NCBI GenBank assembly: GCA_025617745.1
Contig: CM046857.1
Span: forward strand, 28,366,094-28,430,093
Origin: Heliocidaris erythrogramma
Taxonomy: Eukaryota > Echinodermata > Echinoidea > Camarodonta > Echinometridae
DNA: 64,000 nt
Direction: 5' to 3'
Numbering within the stretch: the stretch's first letter is position 1; each line of letters opens with the position of its first letter. The translations under genes were made by a program, and so were the position numbers. Positions 51,132 through 61,830 of this stretch are shown here, in pieces. Below the pieces are notes generated by a model, which did not search any database, was not told the origin of the DNA, and saw nothing but the letters and a program-made list of their open reading frames with translations.

Positions 51132-52225
51132 TCACATACTCCACTCACCGCGCAAAGCCGCTGATCGCGTAGCCTCTTGTCGAGGCCCTGGCGCTGTTGA
51201 AATCCTTGGCGATATGGAGAAAAACCGAGGGCCTGTTGACACCCGACCTGAATTATATATTCATGAGGCACGATTTCCTACTGAATTATGCATGAAACGT
51301 GAATAGTTAGATAACCGCGGCGATCGCCCAGCAAATTGGCCAATGAAATCTCAAGGATTTCTTACTTCAGTTCTGGACTAGTCTATTATTTGGGGGGGGG
51401 GGGGGGATTACGTAAATATCTTGCTCAAAATACATTCACAGACAAGCACATTATGAAGAATTCGATTTCTAGCTTACAAACCATGGTAATTTGAAATAAG
51501 ACAAATGTACATATTTCTCAAGAGATCATCATATATTTACAAATAATGAAGAATGGGCAATAAAAGTCACCGTTCAACAATAGATGCATCTCCATCAATT
51601 ATGATGTAACCGAGGAGTTACCAGCAACTTCACTGCCCGGCAAGGCCCGGGGGATCCGTCTGGCCCAGCTCGCGAAGCTAAGCAGCGCATGCAGCATGCA
51701 GTCTCACTCGTCTCACTCTCCAGGCCCACGGAGGTAATCAGCACAGAGCGATAGCGCGTGAAAAATAACACTTTTTCCATAGCCAGTAGGCAGATTCACA
51801 AAAACATCTTGTCCTTTAAGTGCAGATTTGATTGCAAATCTTTGAATCGGTCATCTTCAACATTCTAGCGGCATATTCTAAGCTCTTACAAATATCGTCA
51901 TCACTCGTCGTGGAAGAAACGTTGAACGCCATTTTGGCTAGCTGCGATGAAATAGCTTGCAGTCGAGTCATGAATATTTAACATTACGTCATGCTGGTAG
52001 CTCGCGCTTATTGGATGATTTTCACCGACCAAAATTTGGTCGGAATATTCGTCAAAACAATGAAATACAAAATAAATTCAGATCAGGTGTCAAGAGGCCC
52101 CGGCGCAAGCGCCTCGGTGTTTCTGGCTCGCTTGCCTCCATATCGCCAAGGATTTCAACAGCGCCAGGGCCTCGACAAGAGGCTACTGATCGCGCGACTT
52201 GTACTCCACTAATCGGCAAATTTGT
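51132..52225. mobile_element. Palindromic element P3 carrying a helicase fragment
   Basis: Arms 51160-51260 and 52080-52200 are inverted copies: AGCCTCTTGTCGAGGCCCTG and GCGCTGTTGAAATCCTTGGC are identical, and the match continues with gaps into GGGCCT-TTGACACC. The spacer holds a minus-strand RecQ-like helicase fragment and a 15-base G run (51392-51406). It could equally be an internal duplication of P1. Confidence 0.7.
51713..51932 (-). pseudogene. RecQ-like superfamily-II helicase, N-terminal fragment
   Basis: The start codon at 51932 (context CAAAATGG) gives 39 codons (MAFNVSSTTSDDD, then ICKSLEYAARMLK) before a stop. In the next frame the sequence continues RFAIKSALKGQDVFVNLPTG and then YGKSVIFHALSLCADYL, ending at 51713. 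LPTGYGKS is the Walker A loop and 'GQDVFV' precedes it as in RecQ-type ATP-dependent DNA helicases. One frameshift separates the two parts. Only motif I and its surroundings remain; DExH and the later helicase motifs are absent. It starts about 150 bp inside the right arm of P3, so it may be the relic of a transposon-encoded helicase; some DNA transposons are known to carry one. Confidence 0.65.
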
Positions 52226-52627
52226 GTGAGTCACTCGCCCTCAACGTCCGCTTGGTCTGCTTGCTGCGTGGATTATTCACACAGAACTCCTTTCTGTGAT
52301 TATTCAATACAGTCCATTAGGTGGACTAAGTGAGACAATGCGGGGATTTTTTTTCTCAACGATTAACGCGCCCTCCCCGGCAGGCCCGCAGCTAGCGACT
52401 CGGCTCCGGGATTTTTCTTCATGGGTTTTCTTCCCTTTTCCTGACCTCAATTTTATCAATTTCGAGGACACCTGCGCACCCCTATTTTGTATATTTCGAG
52501 GAATATTCTGCCCGCGGACGTTCCTTGAAATTCACCCCTATATCCGCGATTTTGGTAACGGTCATGCGGTCCCCAAGTCACATTGAGTGACTCCACCGGG
52601 GATGTACTGCATGTGCATGTGAGTTTG

Positions 52628-52851
52628 TTTCTCAAATTTCGAAGATTTTGATGAAATTTTGGGCAAAAACGAGGCAACTGCTCATCAATTTGCTTTCTTG
52701 GCAATATGCGAACGCCAACCAGTGCGAGTGCCAAACGTGTCGGCGCGCTCATTGGCTAACGCTCGCCTATCGCTGAGGAGGGAGATTGATGAGCCGTACG
52801 TTGCCTTGTTTTTTGCCCAAAATTTCATCAGGATCTTCAAAATTTGAGAAA
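52628..52851. mobile_element. Palindromic MITE P4, 224 bp
   Basis: The left arm 52628-52695 and right arm 52784-52851 are inverted copies starting TTTCTCAAATTTCGAAGAT and (inverted) TTTCTCAAATTTTGAAGAT, both running through GATGAAATTTTGGGCAAAAA. Only about 90 bp separate the arms, so single strands could form a hairpin. It lies 18 bp from the right end of P1. Confidence 0.85.
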
Positions 52852-53223
52852 TCTGGTAGGTCCACTGTATTTATTAGATGTAATATTAAACATATTGACC
52901 CCGATTTAATAATGTAAGATATAATTTTGGTCGTAATCGTGTCGGGTGAGGCATTAATATGTTTCTCTCATTTTTCTGCTTTTATTAAAATCAACTTGAC
53001 TTCAGGGTGAACTTTCCCTTTAACCGCTAAACACTCGCTGGTAAAAGGCAAGATCATCTATTTCTTTTTCTGGCATAGCCGCCTTTTTCAAGAAAATGAG
53101 TGCCAATAGAAACACGCCGAATGTACGATAAACATACATGTATCTCGTCAAGCCCTCTTTCATTGTGTAGATGTGAAATGTTAGTTTCATGTGATTTTTG
53201 TTTCTCTATGTTCTTCTATCCAG

Positions 53224-53362
53224 GATTATAACCTAGATGAGGTACTAAGGAACCACAAGGATGGAGCAGCCCTGGTAATGCAGTTGAAAGGTGGAGGAGC
53301 CCTCAATGATGCTGCACGTGTCAAATTTATTCAAATTGTGACCTCATATATGACAGATAAAA
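53224..53362 (+). CDS. SAM-domain protein, helical-domain exon, cut by a MITE
   Basis: The acceptor CTATCCAG|GAT opens a frame coding DYNLDEVLRNHKDGAALVMQ, LKGGGALNDAARVKFIQIV and TSYMTDK. This resembles the helical region after the SAM domain in SAMD3-like proteins (KxG..xL...G.L....R...I..IV.Y). At 53363 the TGTGACCC MITE begins and supplies an immediate TGA. Beyond the MITE, at 54029, ATTGACTCTCT|GTAAGT would have continued the exon to a normal donor. So the exon was intact before the insertion and is now truncated or dependent on removal of the insert. Confidence 0.6.
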
Positions 53363-54028
53363 TGTGACCCTCCACCACAAAACGACCAATAAGTCGGAAA
53401 TTATGTTTTTTTTCATTTCAGCACAGTTTGAAAGCTTAGATTCTAAGCTTTAAAATGATATACAACTTGTCTTCTATAGACTAAGCTAACCCTTATAAAT
53501 TACAATGAGAATGTCAGAGTGTCGGACAGGGTAATGACCAAAACAATAGAGAAAACAAGCTCTAAAGAAGCGTGACCATTTAAGAGCGCCTAATCTGTGT
53601 CCTATTGTATGTCGCACAAAAGGTTGAGTCAAAACTCCAAAGCCTACACTGTGAAGTACCCGTTGGATTGGGTTGAAACTTTCCATACCTTTAGAAGAGA
53701 TATATTTCTTTCCTTCTGTAGATTTTGAATATCAGGCGATGCAGACTTTTTGGGTTATACCAGAAAAGTGATGTGAAGTACGATCCCAATAAGCTGACTC
53801 ACAGAGTTTGAATGTCCATGAAAAAATGGTCATTTTGAATGAGAGTAAAAACATATTTCAATATGGTATTTTACTCCGAAATTTTGTCAGATGGTAGATT
53901 ATTATCTATACTTTCAGAAAATACCAAAAACTTAAAATATATATTTCCACCCCAAAAACCTTTTTTTCAGCTGTTTACTCTAGAACTCCCATTGCGACTT
54001 ATTGGTCGTTTTGTGGTGGAGGGTCACA
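53363..54028. mobile_element. TGTGACCC MITE, copy 2, inside a coding exon
   Basis: A 666-bp element whose inverted ends TGTGACCCTCCACCACAAAA are perfect, both followed by CGACCAATAAGTCG. Flanked by AA on each side (53361-53362, 54029-54030). It has the same architecture and size as 19159-19818, with ends diverged. No transposase. Confidence 0.85.
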
Positions 54029-54271
54029 AATTGACTCTCTGTAAGTAAAAATTTGTGTGGGGTGTGGGCATATGTGATAGTGAAAAGGCTTCTAAGGCTT
54101 TGTTTACGTACAAAACGTAAAAAGGCACAAGTTGTACTTACTGACCATCCATGCAAAAGCAGGTGATTAAGAAGCAGGCGAGACTAGTGGCTTAATAGGC
54201 TGTAACGGTGTCCGTTATTTTCGTTTTACCGAATAAACACTGAAAAAACACTGAAAAACACAGAAAGTCAC

Positions 54272-54695
54272 ACATTGGTCCTGGTGGGAAGATGTGCAAG
54301 ACATATTTTTCGGATGAGTCGGAATCGTTGCCATGGTAACGGCATATTTATGGCAGAAAATCAAGGAAACACCTTGCGGATCGAACTACTTCCTCAGTTT
54401 TTGACCAAAAGTCATCAAATTCGGTACACACATTGGTCTTACTGGGAAGATGTGCAAGACATATTTTTCGGATGTGTCGTCGGATGTGTTGGTACTGCAT
54501 TGCCATGGAAACGGCATATCTAGGGCGGTAAATCAGGGAAAAATCTTACGGATCGAACTACTTCCTCAGTTTTCCACCAGAAGTCAAGGAATTTGGTACA
54601 CACGTTGGTCTTGGTGGGAAGATGTGCAAGACATATTTTTTGGATGTGTCGAAAGCTTCGTTGCCATGGAAACGGCATATCTATGGCAGTAAATG
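54272..54695 (+). repeat. Tandem repeat, 158-172 bp, 3 copies
   Basis: Each copy contains GAAGATGTGCAAGACATATT (from 54289, 54447 and 54619), then GGATG-GTCG, TTGCCATGG-AACGGCATAT and CGGATCGAACTACTTCCTCA. The third copy is partial. It lies in the 10-kb element between SAM-gene exons. Confidence 0.85.
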
Positions 54696-55217
54696 CATGT
54701 TTTCACCAAGTGCCCTAATTTTTGGACAAGGCTGTTGTCACGGGGCGGGGGTATTAATAATCATCTTCAGTGATATTTCTAGTTATTTTCAGACATCAGA
54801 TCCAGCTTCCATTGAAAGACATACATCTAGAGGAAATAATAACCCATTTGTATTAATTATACAGTTGTGTACCTGTAGATAAAGTACACATATTTACGAG
54901 ACCATATTTTGCACCATAATGTACGGTAAAGACGAATGATTACAATGACAAAATTTCATTCATATAGCTCCTTTATTTTGCGGTGAAGTCTTCAAATCCT
55001 ATACACTTTATAATTGTTAAAAGAATGTGTTGATGAGGCACTTCATAAAATGCTATTTTAAAATCCATGATAATGACATTGACATGTTGTCATGTTAAGA
55101 TGTGTAGCAAGATTATTGATTATCAATTGAGTGTTGTATTTATGTTCAGTTGTTGTTTTTCTAAAATCATAGGCCCTATGTTGACTTTCATATAAACTGA
55201 TTTTGTTACGTTTTCAG

Positions 55218-55330
55218 GTGACCTTGATGTTTTGGAGGGCCTAGTAAAGTTACTTCCAGGATCAAAAAAGAAGGGACCAAGTGGGCCAACCCGAGCTGAC
55301 CCTGCAACATTTCTCATGCAGAAGAATGTG
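55218..55330 (+). CDS. SAM-domain protein, downstream exon
   Basis: The acceptor GTTTTCAG|GT and donor GTG|GTAAGT bracket a phase-1 to phase-0 exon coding GDLDVLEGLVKLLPGSKKKG and PSGPTRADPATFLMQKNV. The intact splice sites and open frame, and the fact that its duplicate at 49143 is broken, mark this as the functional copy. The phase does not join directly to the 53224 exon, so at least one linking exon is missing or unseen. The domain is not recognised on its own. Confidence 0.55.
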
Positions 55331-55829
55331 GTAAGTTAGGGGAATCTTTAGTTTGTTTATGGTTCACATAAATGCTTTGAGTAGATGGTTTTGTATGTGG
55401 GTGAACAACAAGTGTTGAGAATCCAAGAAGACTTAACCCTTGAAAGACTGGGGGGCTGATTCAACCCCTTCCCCCACCTCGACATATTTTTTTTTTGATA
55501 GCGCCGTTTGCTGAACTTTTACTTTCACGTCTCGCGCAACTTTTGAGACCAAATTTGTTGTGCGGTTTTTTAACCTCGCCCATTAGAAAAAAGCTTGTCA
55601 ACCTCAAAATTGTTCAAAAATGTGATATTGGGTACAAAGTCAAAGAGTATGGTTGGGTTGCGGAGGGCCATTATAACTTTCAAAGTAGTTTGCCCATCAT
55701 CTGTCAGTATAGACTACATCGTAGTGATGAAACATGTCAAGCGTAAAAGATGGTGCCACTTGCAACACACAGCACCAGCATATATTGAGATGTGAAACTA
55801 TTACATAGGGCTGTTACAAATACTCAAAT
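55241..55829 (+). repeat. Partner copy of the duplicated SAM-gene segment
   Basis: Direct repeat of 49143-49744, 6.1 kb apart. It covers most of the exon and about 500 bp of intron, ending at TACTCAAAT; at the same point the other copy passes into the P1 terminus. Confidence 0.85.
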
Positions 55830-57750
55830 GAGTATTTTGGGTGTTCTGACACTTTTTTAGTATTTTGCTTTTTTTTTTTCAATTGTTAAACCCAAATTCA
55901 TTCCAACTTCCAGAAATTGATTCAGATTGAAGAAAAACAGATTACTACACATCAATGATAACTGTATCTGATCAGAAATACTGCAAACCATATCAAAGCT
56001 AATTGCACTTTGACCGTGAAAAACTCTTCGGAAATGGAAACAAAGTACTTGAATACTTGAGATACTTGAATATAGGCACCACCGATATTTTTATTGTAGT
56101 TGCGCGGGAATCCACTACTAAAAATTATTGGACGTGCCTATCTTCAAGTATCTTGTATGATGGCACACAAGATACCCAAAATAAAAATTCCTCTTTTATT
56201 CTCTAATTGGAGCATTTTGGCTCCTGAATAAATTTATTTAGAACAAAGAGATTTAATTAATAAAAATTCTCACGACTTGCATTTTAGCGATGGCAGCCTG
56301 CAGCCGACAACCATTGACCTTTAGTGCCATCTGGTGTTACTGGGAGTTGGAAGAAGAGATCATGTGACCTCGCCCGGAAGGGCCTCGAGTCAACTTTATT
56401 TGATGTGCGTAGATGCTCTAGAAGCTGAGATACATAAACATTTTTTGAAGCAGTGGAAAAATGAACTGGTCTGCTTGTATTGTTCTCTGTTTGCAAGGAC
56501 ATAAGGTAAAAAGTTGGATTTTTTGTTGTAGGTGGAAGTGGACAACTAGTTTGACTAGTTTGCCTTCTTAGCAGAAGATTGTATGTATCTCGGCTTCTAG
56601 ACCTCTAATGAACATAATATTAAGTTTATTGGGGAGCTAAAACTTTTATCTCAATCAATTTTTAAATATTGACCTATCACAAATATGTCTAATATTACTG
56701 TATATTTTCGATTGTATAACTTTTTTGGTTAAAGTCTATGTATAAATAATTGAAATCCATATTGACATATCACAAATACGTCTAACATTACTGTATATTT
56801 TCGATTGTATAACCTTGCCGGTTAAAGTCTCTGTATAAATAATTGAAATCCAGTGTTACTGAATAAGAATGAAAAATGGGAAAAACAGACGGGAATTTTT
56901 GTTTAGAGTATCCAGTATTGTGTAATAAAGGATGCGCGAGTTCCATATTTTTATCGTGTTTCCACCGGCATCCAAATGTTGGACCTGCCTATCCGTTATA
57001 AAATGACATAATAATGGATACTCCAATACCTGTCTCATACTCTAAATCCTGGGTAATGATAAGTAAATAACATTTGCATGTTTGTTTGTTAATCCTCGTC
57101 TAGCAAAGGGGAGGGGGTGGTATCCACCCCTTTCCATTTTTTTTTACACCCTTTCATAACCCCCGTTTTTGGTTCCAAAAGATTTAATGTAATTGTCAAA
57201 TAATATTTTGATCTCCTTTTCTTGCAAAAACAAGCACCAACCGGGGTATAGGTGGTTCATACATCTTGAAGTGATGGGTGGGTGGGGGTGACAAATTGAA
57301 ACCTGAAATTGTACACTGGCCCAGATACTTATGATATTGGTTCCAATGGATAGCTATGATCCTCCTTTCTATTGATACCAAAATAAGTACCAACATACCT
57401 AGTATGATGTCAGAATCAATCGTCAGCATCATGTTTGTGGATGTTTTTGGCCAAAATCATAAGTATTGAATGTTTAATAATGAAAATCCAGTGAAGGGGT
57501 TGGTAACCACCCCCCCCCCCCCCCCCTTCGTAAAACTTGCTCCTGTAGACGACGGTTAAATTGAATTTTGAATTGAATTGAATAATTAGTATAATTATTT
57601 TTTTGTAAATGTCATTTTACTTGCATTGTTAATCTTCAAAATTAAGATTTTAATGTGTTAATAAATGCAACTTTGCAAATTTGTTCCAATCAAAGTAGTT
57701 ACAAATAGTGGTTTCTTGCATGTTATTCTCCATTACGTCATAAAAGGAGC
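55830..57750. other. 3' part of the 10-kb element; no gene recognised
   Basis: Apart from the 93-bp duplication and a C run (57510-57527) nothing is recognised. A 72-codon minus-strand frame at 56284-56502 has no known motif. Confidence 0.4.
56666..56850 (+). repeat. Tandem duplication, 93 bp
   Basis: Two adjacent copies with few differences (CTGTATATTTTCGATTGTAT in each), at 56668 and 56761. Confidence 0.85.
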
Positions 57751-58311
57751 AGATTAAACCACTCTTTAAAAGAGTGAAATTTGCACTCTTTACAAGAGTT
57801 ACCATTATCCCTCCTAGCTCATTTAGAGTGAACAAGTCTAATAAACAGTTCACTCTTTCTAAGAGTGAATTATGTCACTCCTTCTTAAGAGTGAAATTCA
57901 CTCTAAAAGATTGGTCACTCATACGGCTCTTTGAAATAGTGAACTTTGACTCTTTTTGAGTGGTTTTTCACTCTTCTACATTTAGAGTGTAGGATAAAGA
58001 AACAATTTTTTGGAAAAAATAGATGTAAGTATCTCAGATCTTTGCTCTTGTAACCATTCACTCATCTTAGGAGGAGACTTTAATGTAATTTTAAATGATA
58101 CTTTGGATTACAGAGGGCCTAAAGTACCCTTGAAGACTAAGTTTACAAACAGTTTGGAAATCCGAATTGTTTCATAGGAAATATGATTTGTTAGACATAA
58201 TTATGGAGGCAAAAGCACCCGGACGAAAAACAGTATACTTTTAAACAGAAGAGCCCTTTAGTACAAACCCGTTTAGATTATTGGTTCATACCAGACCAGC
58301 TCGAGAGATTA

Positions 58312-58794
58312 GTGGGGACTTGTGAAATATTGACATCAATTACTCTTGATCACTCAGGTATTAGTTTGGAATTACAATTTGTAAACAAAAGTGAAAATTA
58401 CAGTGGCAAATCATATTGGAAATTTAATAATAGTTTGTGTTTAGGTAAAGATTTTGTGGACGAAATGATTACGGAAATAGAAATTATTAAGCGGAATTGG
58501 GCGGGTGAATTTAATGATAAATTAGTATTTTGGGATTTTCTTAAACTGGAAATGAGTGAATATGATAGAAAATACTCGAATGTCAAAGCGAAAGAGAGGA
58601 GAACGAATATTGAAAAATTAGAAAAGGAATTGAGAACTTTAGAGCAAGATTTAATAACTACTGCTACTCCTTTAGAAACATCTAAACAGCTTGAAGAAAA
58701 GAAAAAAATGTGTAAATTATACGATAGATCATTAGAAGGATTAAAAGTTAGGTCACGAGTGGTTTGGTTTGAGAAAAAACAAAGAATATTTTGA
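58312..58794 (+). pseudogene. LINE B inter-domain segment
   Basis: The longest open piece (160 codons) between endonuclease and reverse transcriptase: coiled-coil-like and lysine/glutamate-rich (ERRTNIEKLEKELRTLEQD), as is usual for the L1 linker. Shifts frame at about 58790 into the next piece. Confidence 0.75.
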
Positions 58795-59272
58795 ACAATT
58801 ATTAAAATCAAATAAAAAGAAAACCGTAATACAGGAACTGTATGATGAGAACAAATCTGTGACAAAAGATAGAAAAGAAATTACAGAGATAATTAAGTTA
58901 TTTTATGATAAATTATATTCGAAAAAGAGTGATGTAACAGAAGACGTTTTAAATGAAAGTTTATTTTCTAAAAATAGCCCAAAGCTAAGTGAGGAAAGTC
59001 GGGAAGCACGTGAAGGAAAACTTAGTAAAGATGAATGCTATGAGGTTTTAAAAACAATGAAGACAAATAAAGCTCCAGGTAATGATGGCCTTTCGGTAGA
59101 ATTTTATATCACGTTTTGGTTACACATACGTGGGCAATTAGTTGAAGCCTTAAATGAAGCTTTCGACAAGGGTAACCTATCAACATCTCAGAAGCAAGGA
59201 GTCATTACATTAATAGATAAAGATGGTCAAGATCCCCTTTACATAAAAAATATAGACCAATTACACTCCTAA
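58769..59272 (+). pseudogene. LINE B reverse transcriptase, first blocks
   Basis: 167 codons ending in a frameshift just before YRPITLL. Contains LKTMKTNKAPGNDGLSVEFY, the first conserved block of non-LTR reverse transcriptases. Confidence 0.8.
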
Positions 59273-59580
59273 ATGTTGATTACAAAATTCTTTCAAAGGT
59301 TTTAGCGAAAAGAATGAAAAAAGTTTTGTGTGAAATAATTCACATGGATCAGGTGGGATACATGGAACAGGAATATTGGAGAGGCCATACGTTTAATAGA
59401 CGATATGATTTTCCATTGTTTGACACACAATATGGATTGTTATTTAATAGCTGTAGATTTTGAAAAAGCTTTTGATTCTGTCTCACATTTTTTTTATTTA
59501 GTGTATTAAAATGTTTTGGATTTGGCCCTTCTTTCTGTTCTTGGATAAAAACAATTTACACCGACATACGTAGTTGCGTT

Positions 59581-59850
59581 ATGAATGGAGGGCTTTCTAC
59601 TGGATATTTCAAAATAGAGCGAGGGGTTCGTCAATGTGACCCACTTTCTCCCTATTTGTTTTTAGTCGTTATCGAAATCTTGGGACATGCCTTCACAAGG
59701 GAGAAAACCTTAAAAGGAATTACTTTCGGTGATTTTGAAGTAAAGAAAATATTGTATGCTGATGATGTGACAATTTTCATACGAGATAAAGTGTCAATTA
59801 GGACGTTAAAAAACTTGTTAAACAAGCTTTTTTGGAAATTAGTGGTTTAA
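59581..59850 (+). pseudogene. LINE B reverse transcriptase, catalytic YADD block
   Basis: 89 codons with GVRQCDPLSPYLFLVVIEIL and KKILYADDVTIFI. The YADD pair is intact; the Gly-to-Cys change in RQxDPLSP suggests decay. Confidence 0.8.
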
Positions 59851-60429
59851 AGGTTAACATAGATAAAACAAAGATTTTGATTATTGGTAAGAATATAGAG
59901 GATGTAGGACAATTCCAATTTGGGAGTGTGGTTACAGAAGTAAAGATTCTAGGGATTACATTTTCATTAGATACTAAAAGAAAGGATGAATTCAATTATA
60001 AAGAAATATTGAGTAAAATCAAAAGACTTTTGGGATGGTGAAAACAAAGAGACCTTACCATCATGGGGAAAATACATTTACTTAAAACATATGCACTGTC
60101 CAAATTGAATTATGCATCTTCGTCATCTGTAGTCCCGAAATGGCTATTTGCTGACATTCAAAAAATCTGTTTTGACTTTGTCTGGAAGGCCGGGCAAAGA
60201 TCGCATTAAAAGAGCTATAATGTATCAGGATTATAAAGATGGTGGCTTAAGGATGTTTAATTTTGAATTGTTTGTAAAAACTCAGAGGGCAATGTGGTTG
60301 AAAAGCCTTGTGTATGGAGAACGAAATATGAGTTGGAAAGTATATTTTGACTATAGGTTCAGGTCAGTAGGGGGTAGAAGTATCTTTCTTTGCAACTAAG
60401 ATGCAAAAAAACTTAAGTCACCTTTGTTT

Positions 60430-61830
60430 TATTACCCACGCCGATTATCCACGCCGATGAAATCGGCAGGGTTATGTAAAGGGCTTCGTACGTTTCTTTT
60501 TTGGGGTTTGTTTGTGTACAAGATAACGAGAGAACGGGTGAACCAAATTTTCAGGGAATGTTCAGAGAGTGACAGGAAAGAATCGCTTAGATTTTGGTGA
60601 TGATTGGTTGACCCCTGCAAATTCTGTGTGACCTTGAAGTTTTGACCCTGTAGTAAAGTATAGGAACTTCAGTTCGGATAGTGACAGGAAAGAAACTAGA
60701 AACTTCCGATGCAGAAATATTTTGGCCAATCAAAACACTCATTGCTTCGTCTCACCAAAAAATCTATTTCAGGTTTACGAATTTTAGAAGACCCATTATT
60801 TGCCATTTCACTTAAAATCCGTACGAGCCTGCAATGAATATTCATATCTATTGTTCCCTGCAAACGTATCCCAGCAAAAAGGGATTTTTCGCGCGCTTGA
60901 ACTGCGATCGCGAAATCGAAAGCGGCTATCACGCGCGATACCTTTTTTTATCTACAACTTCATTTAGATTCAGGCTACCCTATGTAGCGGCACATACGGT
61001 TCTCCGGCAGATACCGTATCCGCCGGCAGATATCGTTCTACCTCGTGGCTATTTGAACAATAGAGAGAACAAAGGGAAAGACACACAAGTATACCTGTGT
61101 GAGTATGTGTGTGTGTGTGTGTGTGTGGGTGGGTGGGTGTGTGTGTGTGAGTGAATGTCTGGTTTTAGGGAAGTAAGTGTGGGTGGGAGGGATGGAAGGT
61201 TTTCACGCAGTGGTAGTTCCGGAGGGAATGGGGTAGGTAGGGGCATGTGTGGGTAGGGAGGGGGTCCTTGTCGTTTGTTTTTGTTTTTGTTTTTGTTTTT
61301 TTTAATAATAGATTCCGTAAAATTATGAATTGTTCACTTTGTTTGGATATATATATATCATCACACAAATATGTTTAATTCTTATATAATCATGTATGGA
61401 ATAATTTCAATTCAGTTACAGCATTTGAAACGCGCATTTTATTAGTTTTGATTTTACACTCCAGAGGAAGAATATTTTGCATGATAATTATATAAGTGAT
61501 GATCAACTATTTTATTTGTTTATATTGTTAAAACATTCAAAGAGAATATGTTGATTGTGTCATTTGTATTTCATGGAATTTAAATGCATTCTTGTGACAT
61601 CATTTTATAATTGTGTCGGACTTATAATTATAAAATAAGTGCATAATGAATGTTATTGAAGAAATGTTATCTTATAAAGCACAGGGGTTTAAAATTACCA
61701 AGAAGTCCGTCTGAATTCTACAGATAATCTTTGACCCCTTGCCCATATGGACATATGAACCGTATTATTTGGTAATTTCCAGTGTCCCATTACATTCAGT
61801 AAGCTTTTTTTTGTCTTCAAAAGGTTGTCA
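60430..61830. other. No gene recognised; includes GT microsatellite
   Basis: Contains a repeated CACGCCGAT-type motif near 60437, blocks such as GTGACAGGAAAGAA twice (60570 and 60679), and a TG microsatellite at 61103-61152. No coding motif recognised. Confidence 0.4.

Larger units (their letters stand above)
49750..52610. mobile_element. Palindromic element P1, 2.86 kb
   Basis: The left end (49766-49860) and right end (52520-52609) are imperfect inverted repeats sharing GATGTACTCCC/GATGTACATCCC-type starts, GTGGAG-CACTC, GCATGACCGTTACCAAAA and AATTTCAAGGA. It contains the nested palindrome P2, the inverted arms of P3 and a RecQ-like helicase fragment reading inward from the right end. Confidence 0.65.
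47951..57990. mobile_element. 10-kb inverted-repeat element carrying a SAM-domain gene
   Basis: The left end ACACTCTTAATGTGAAAGAG and the right end, inverted, ACACTCTAAATGTAGAAGAG are followed on both sides by TGAAAAA-CACTCAAA and by further AGAGTGA motifs (47951-48100 and 57755-57990). The LINE endonuclease reading frame stops at the left edge and resumes at the right edge, so the whole interval behaves as one insertion. A TA at each edge (47950-47951 and 57990-57991) may be the target duplication. Contents: exons of a SAM-domain gene, a MITE, duplicated gene segments, several palindromic elements and a RecQ-like helicase fragment. No transposase matching the termini was identified. Some contents were inserted later. 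Confidence 0.72.
57993..60420 (+). mobile_element. L1-like LINE fragment B, main part
   Basis: Resumes the endonuclease directly at the edge of the 10-kb element (DKETIFLEKIDVSISDL, then SLILGGDFNVILNDTLDYRG with the catalytic GGDFN). Reverse transcriptase follows in broken frames: NKAPGNDGLSVEFY (59070), KYRPITLLNVDYKILSK (59245), VDFEKAFDSV (59455, first catalytic Asp), ERGVRQCDPLSPYLF (59620; normally RQGDPLSP) and LYADDVTIF (59755, catalytic YADD), then LKVNIDKTKILI and KILGITF. It ends near 60400 without the C-terminal zinc knuckle. At least five frameshifts. Together with 47770-47950 it is one element split by an insertion. Confidence 0.88.
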
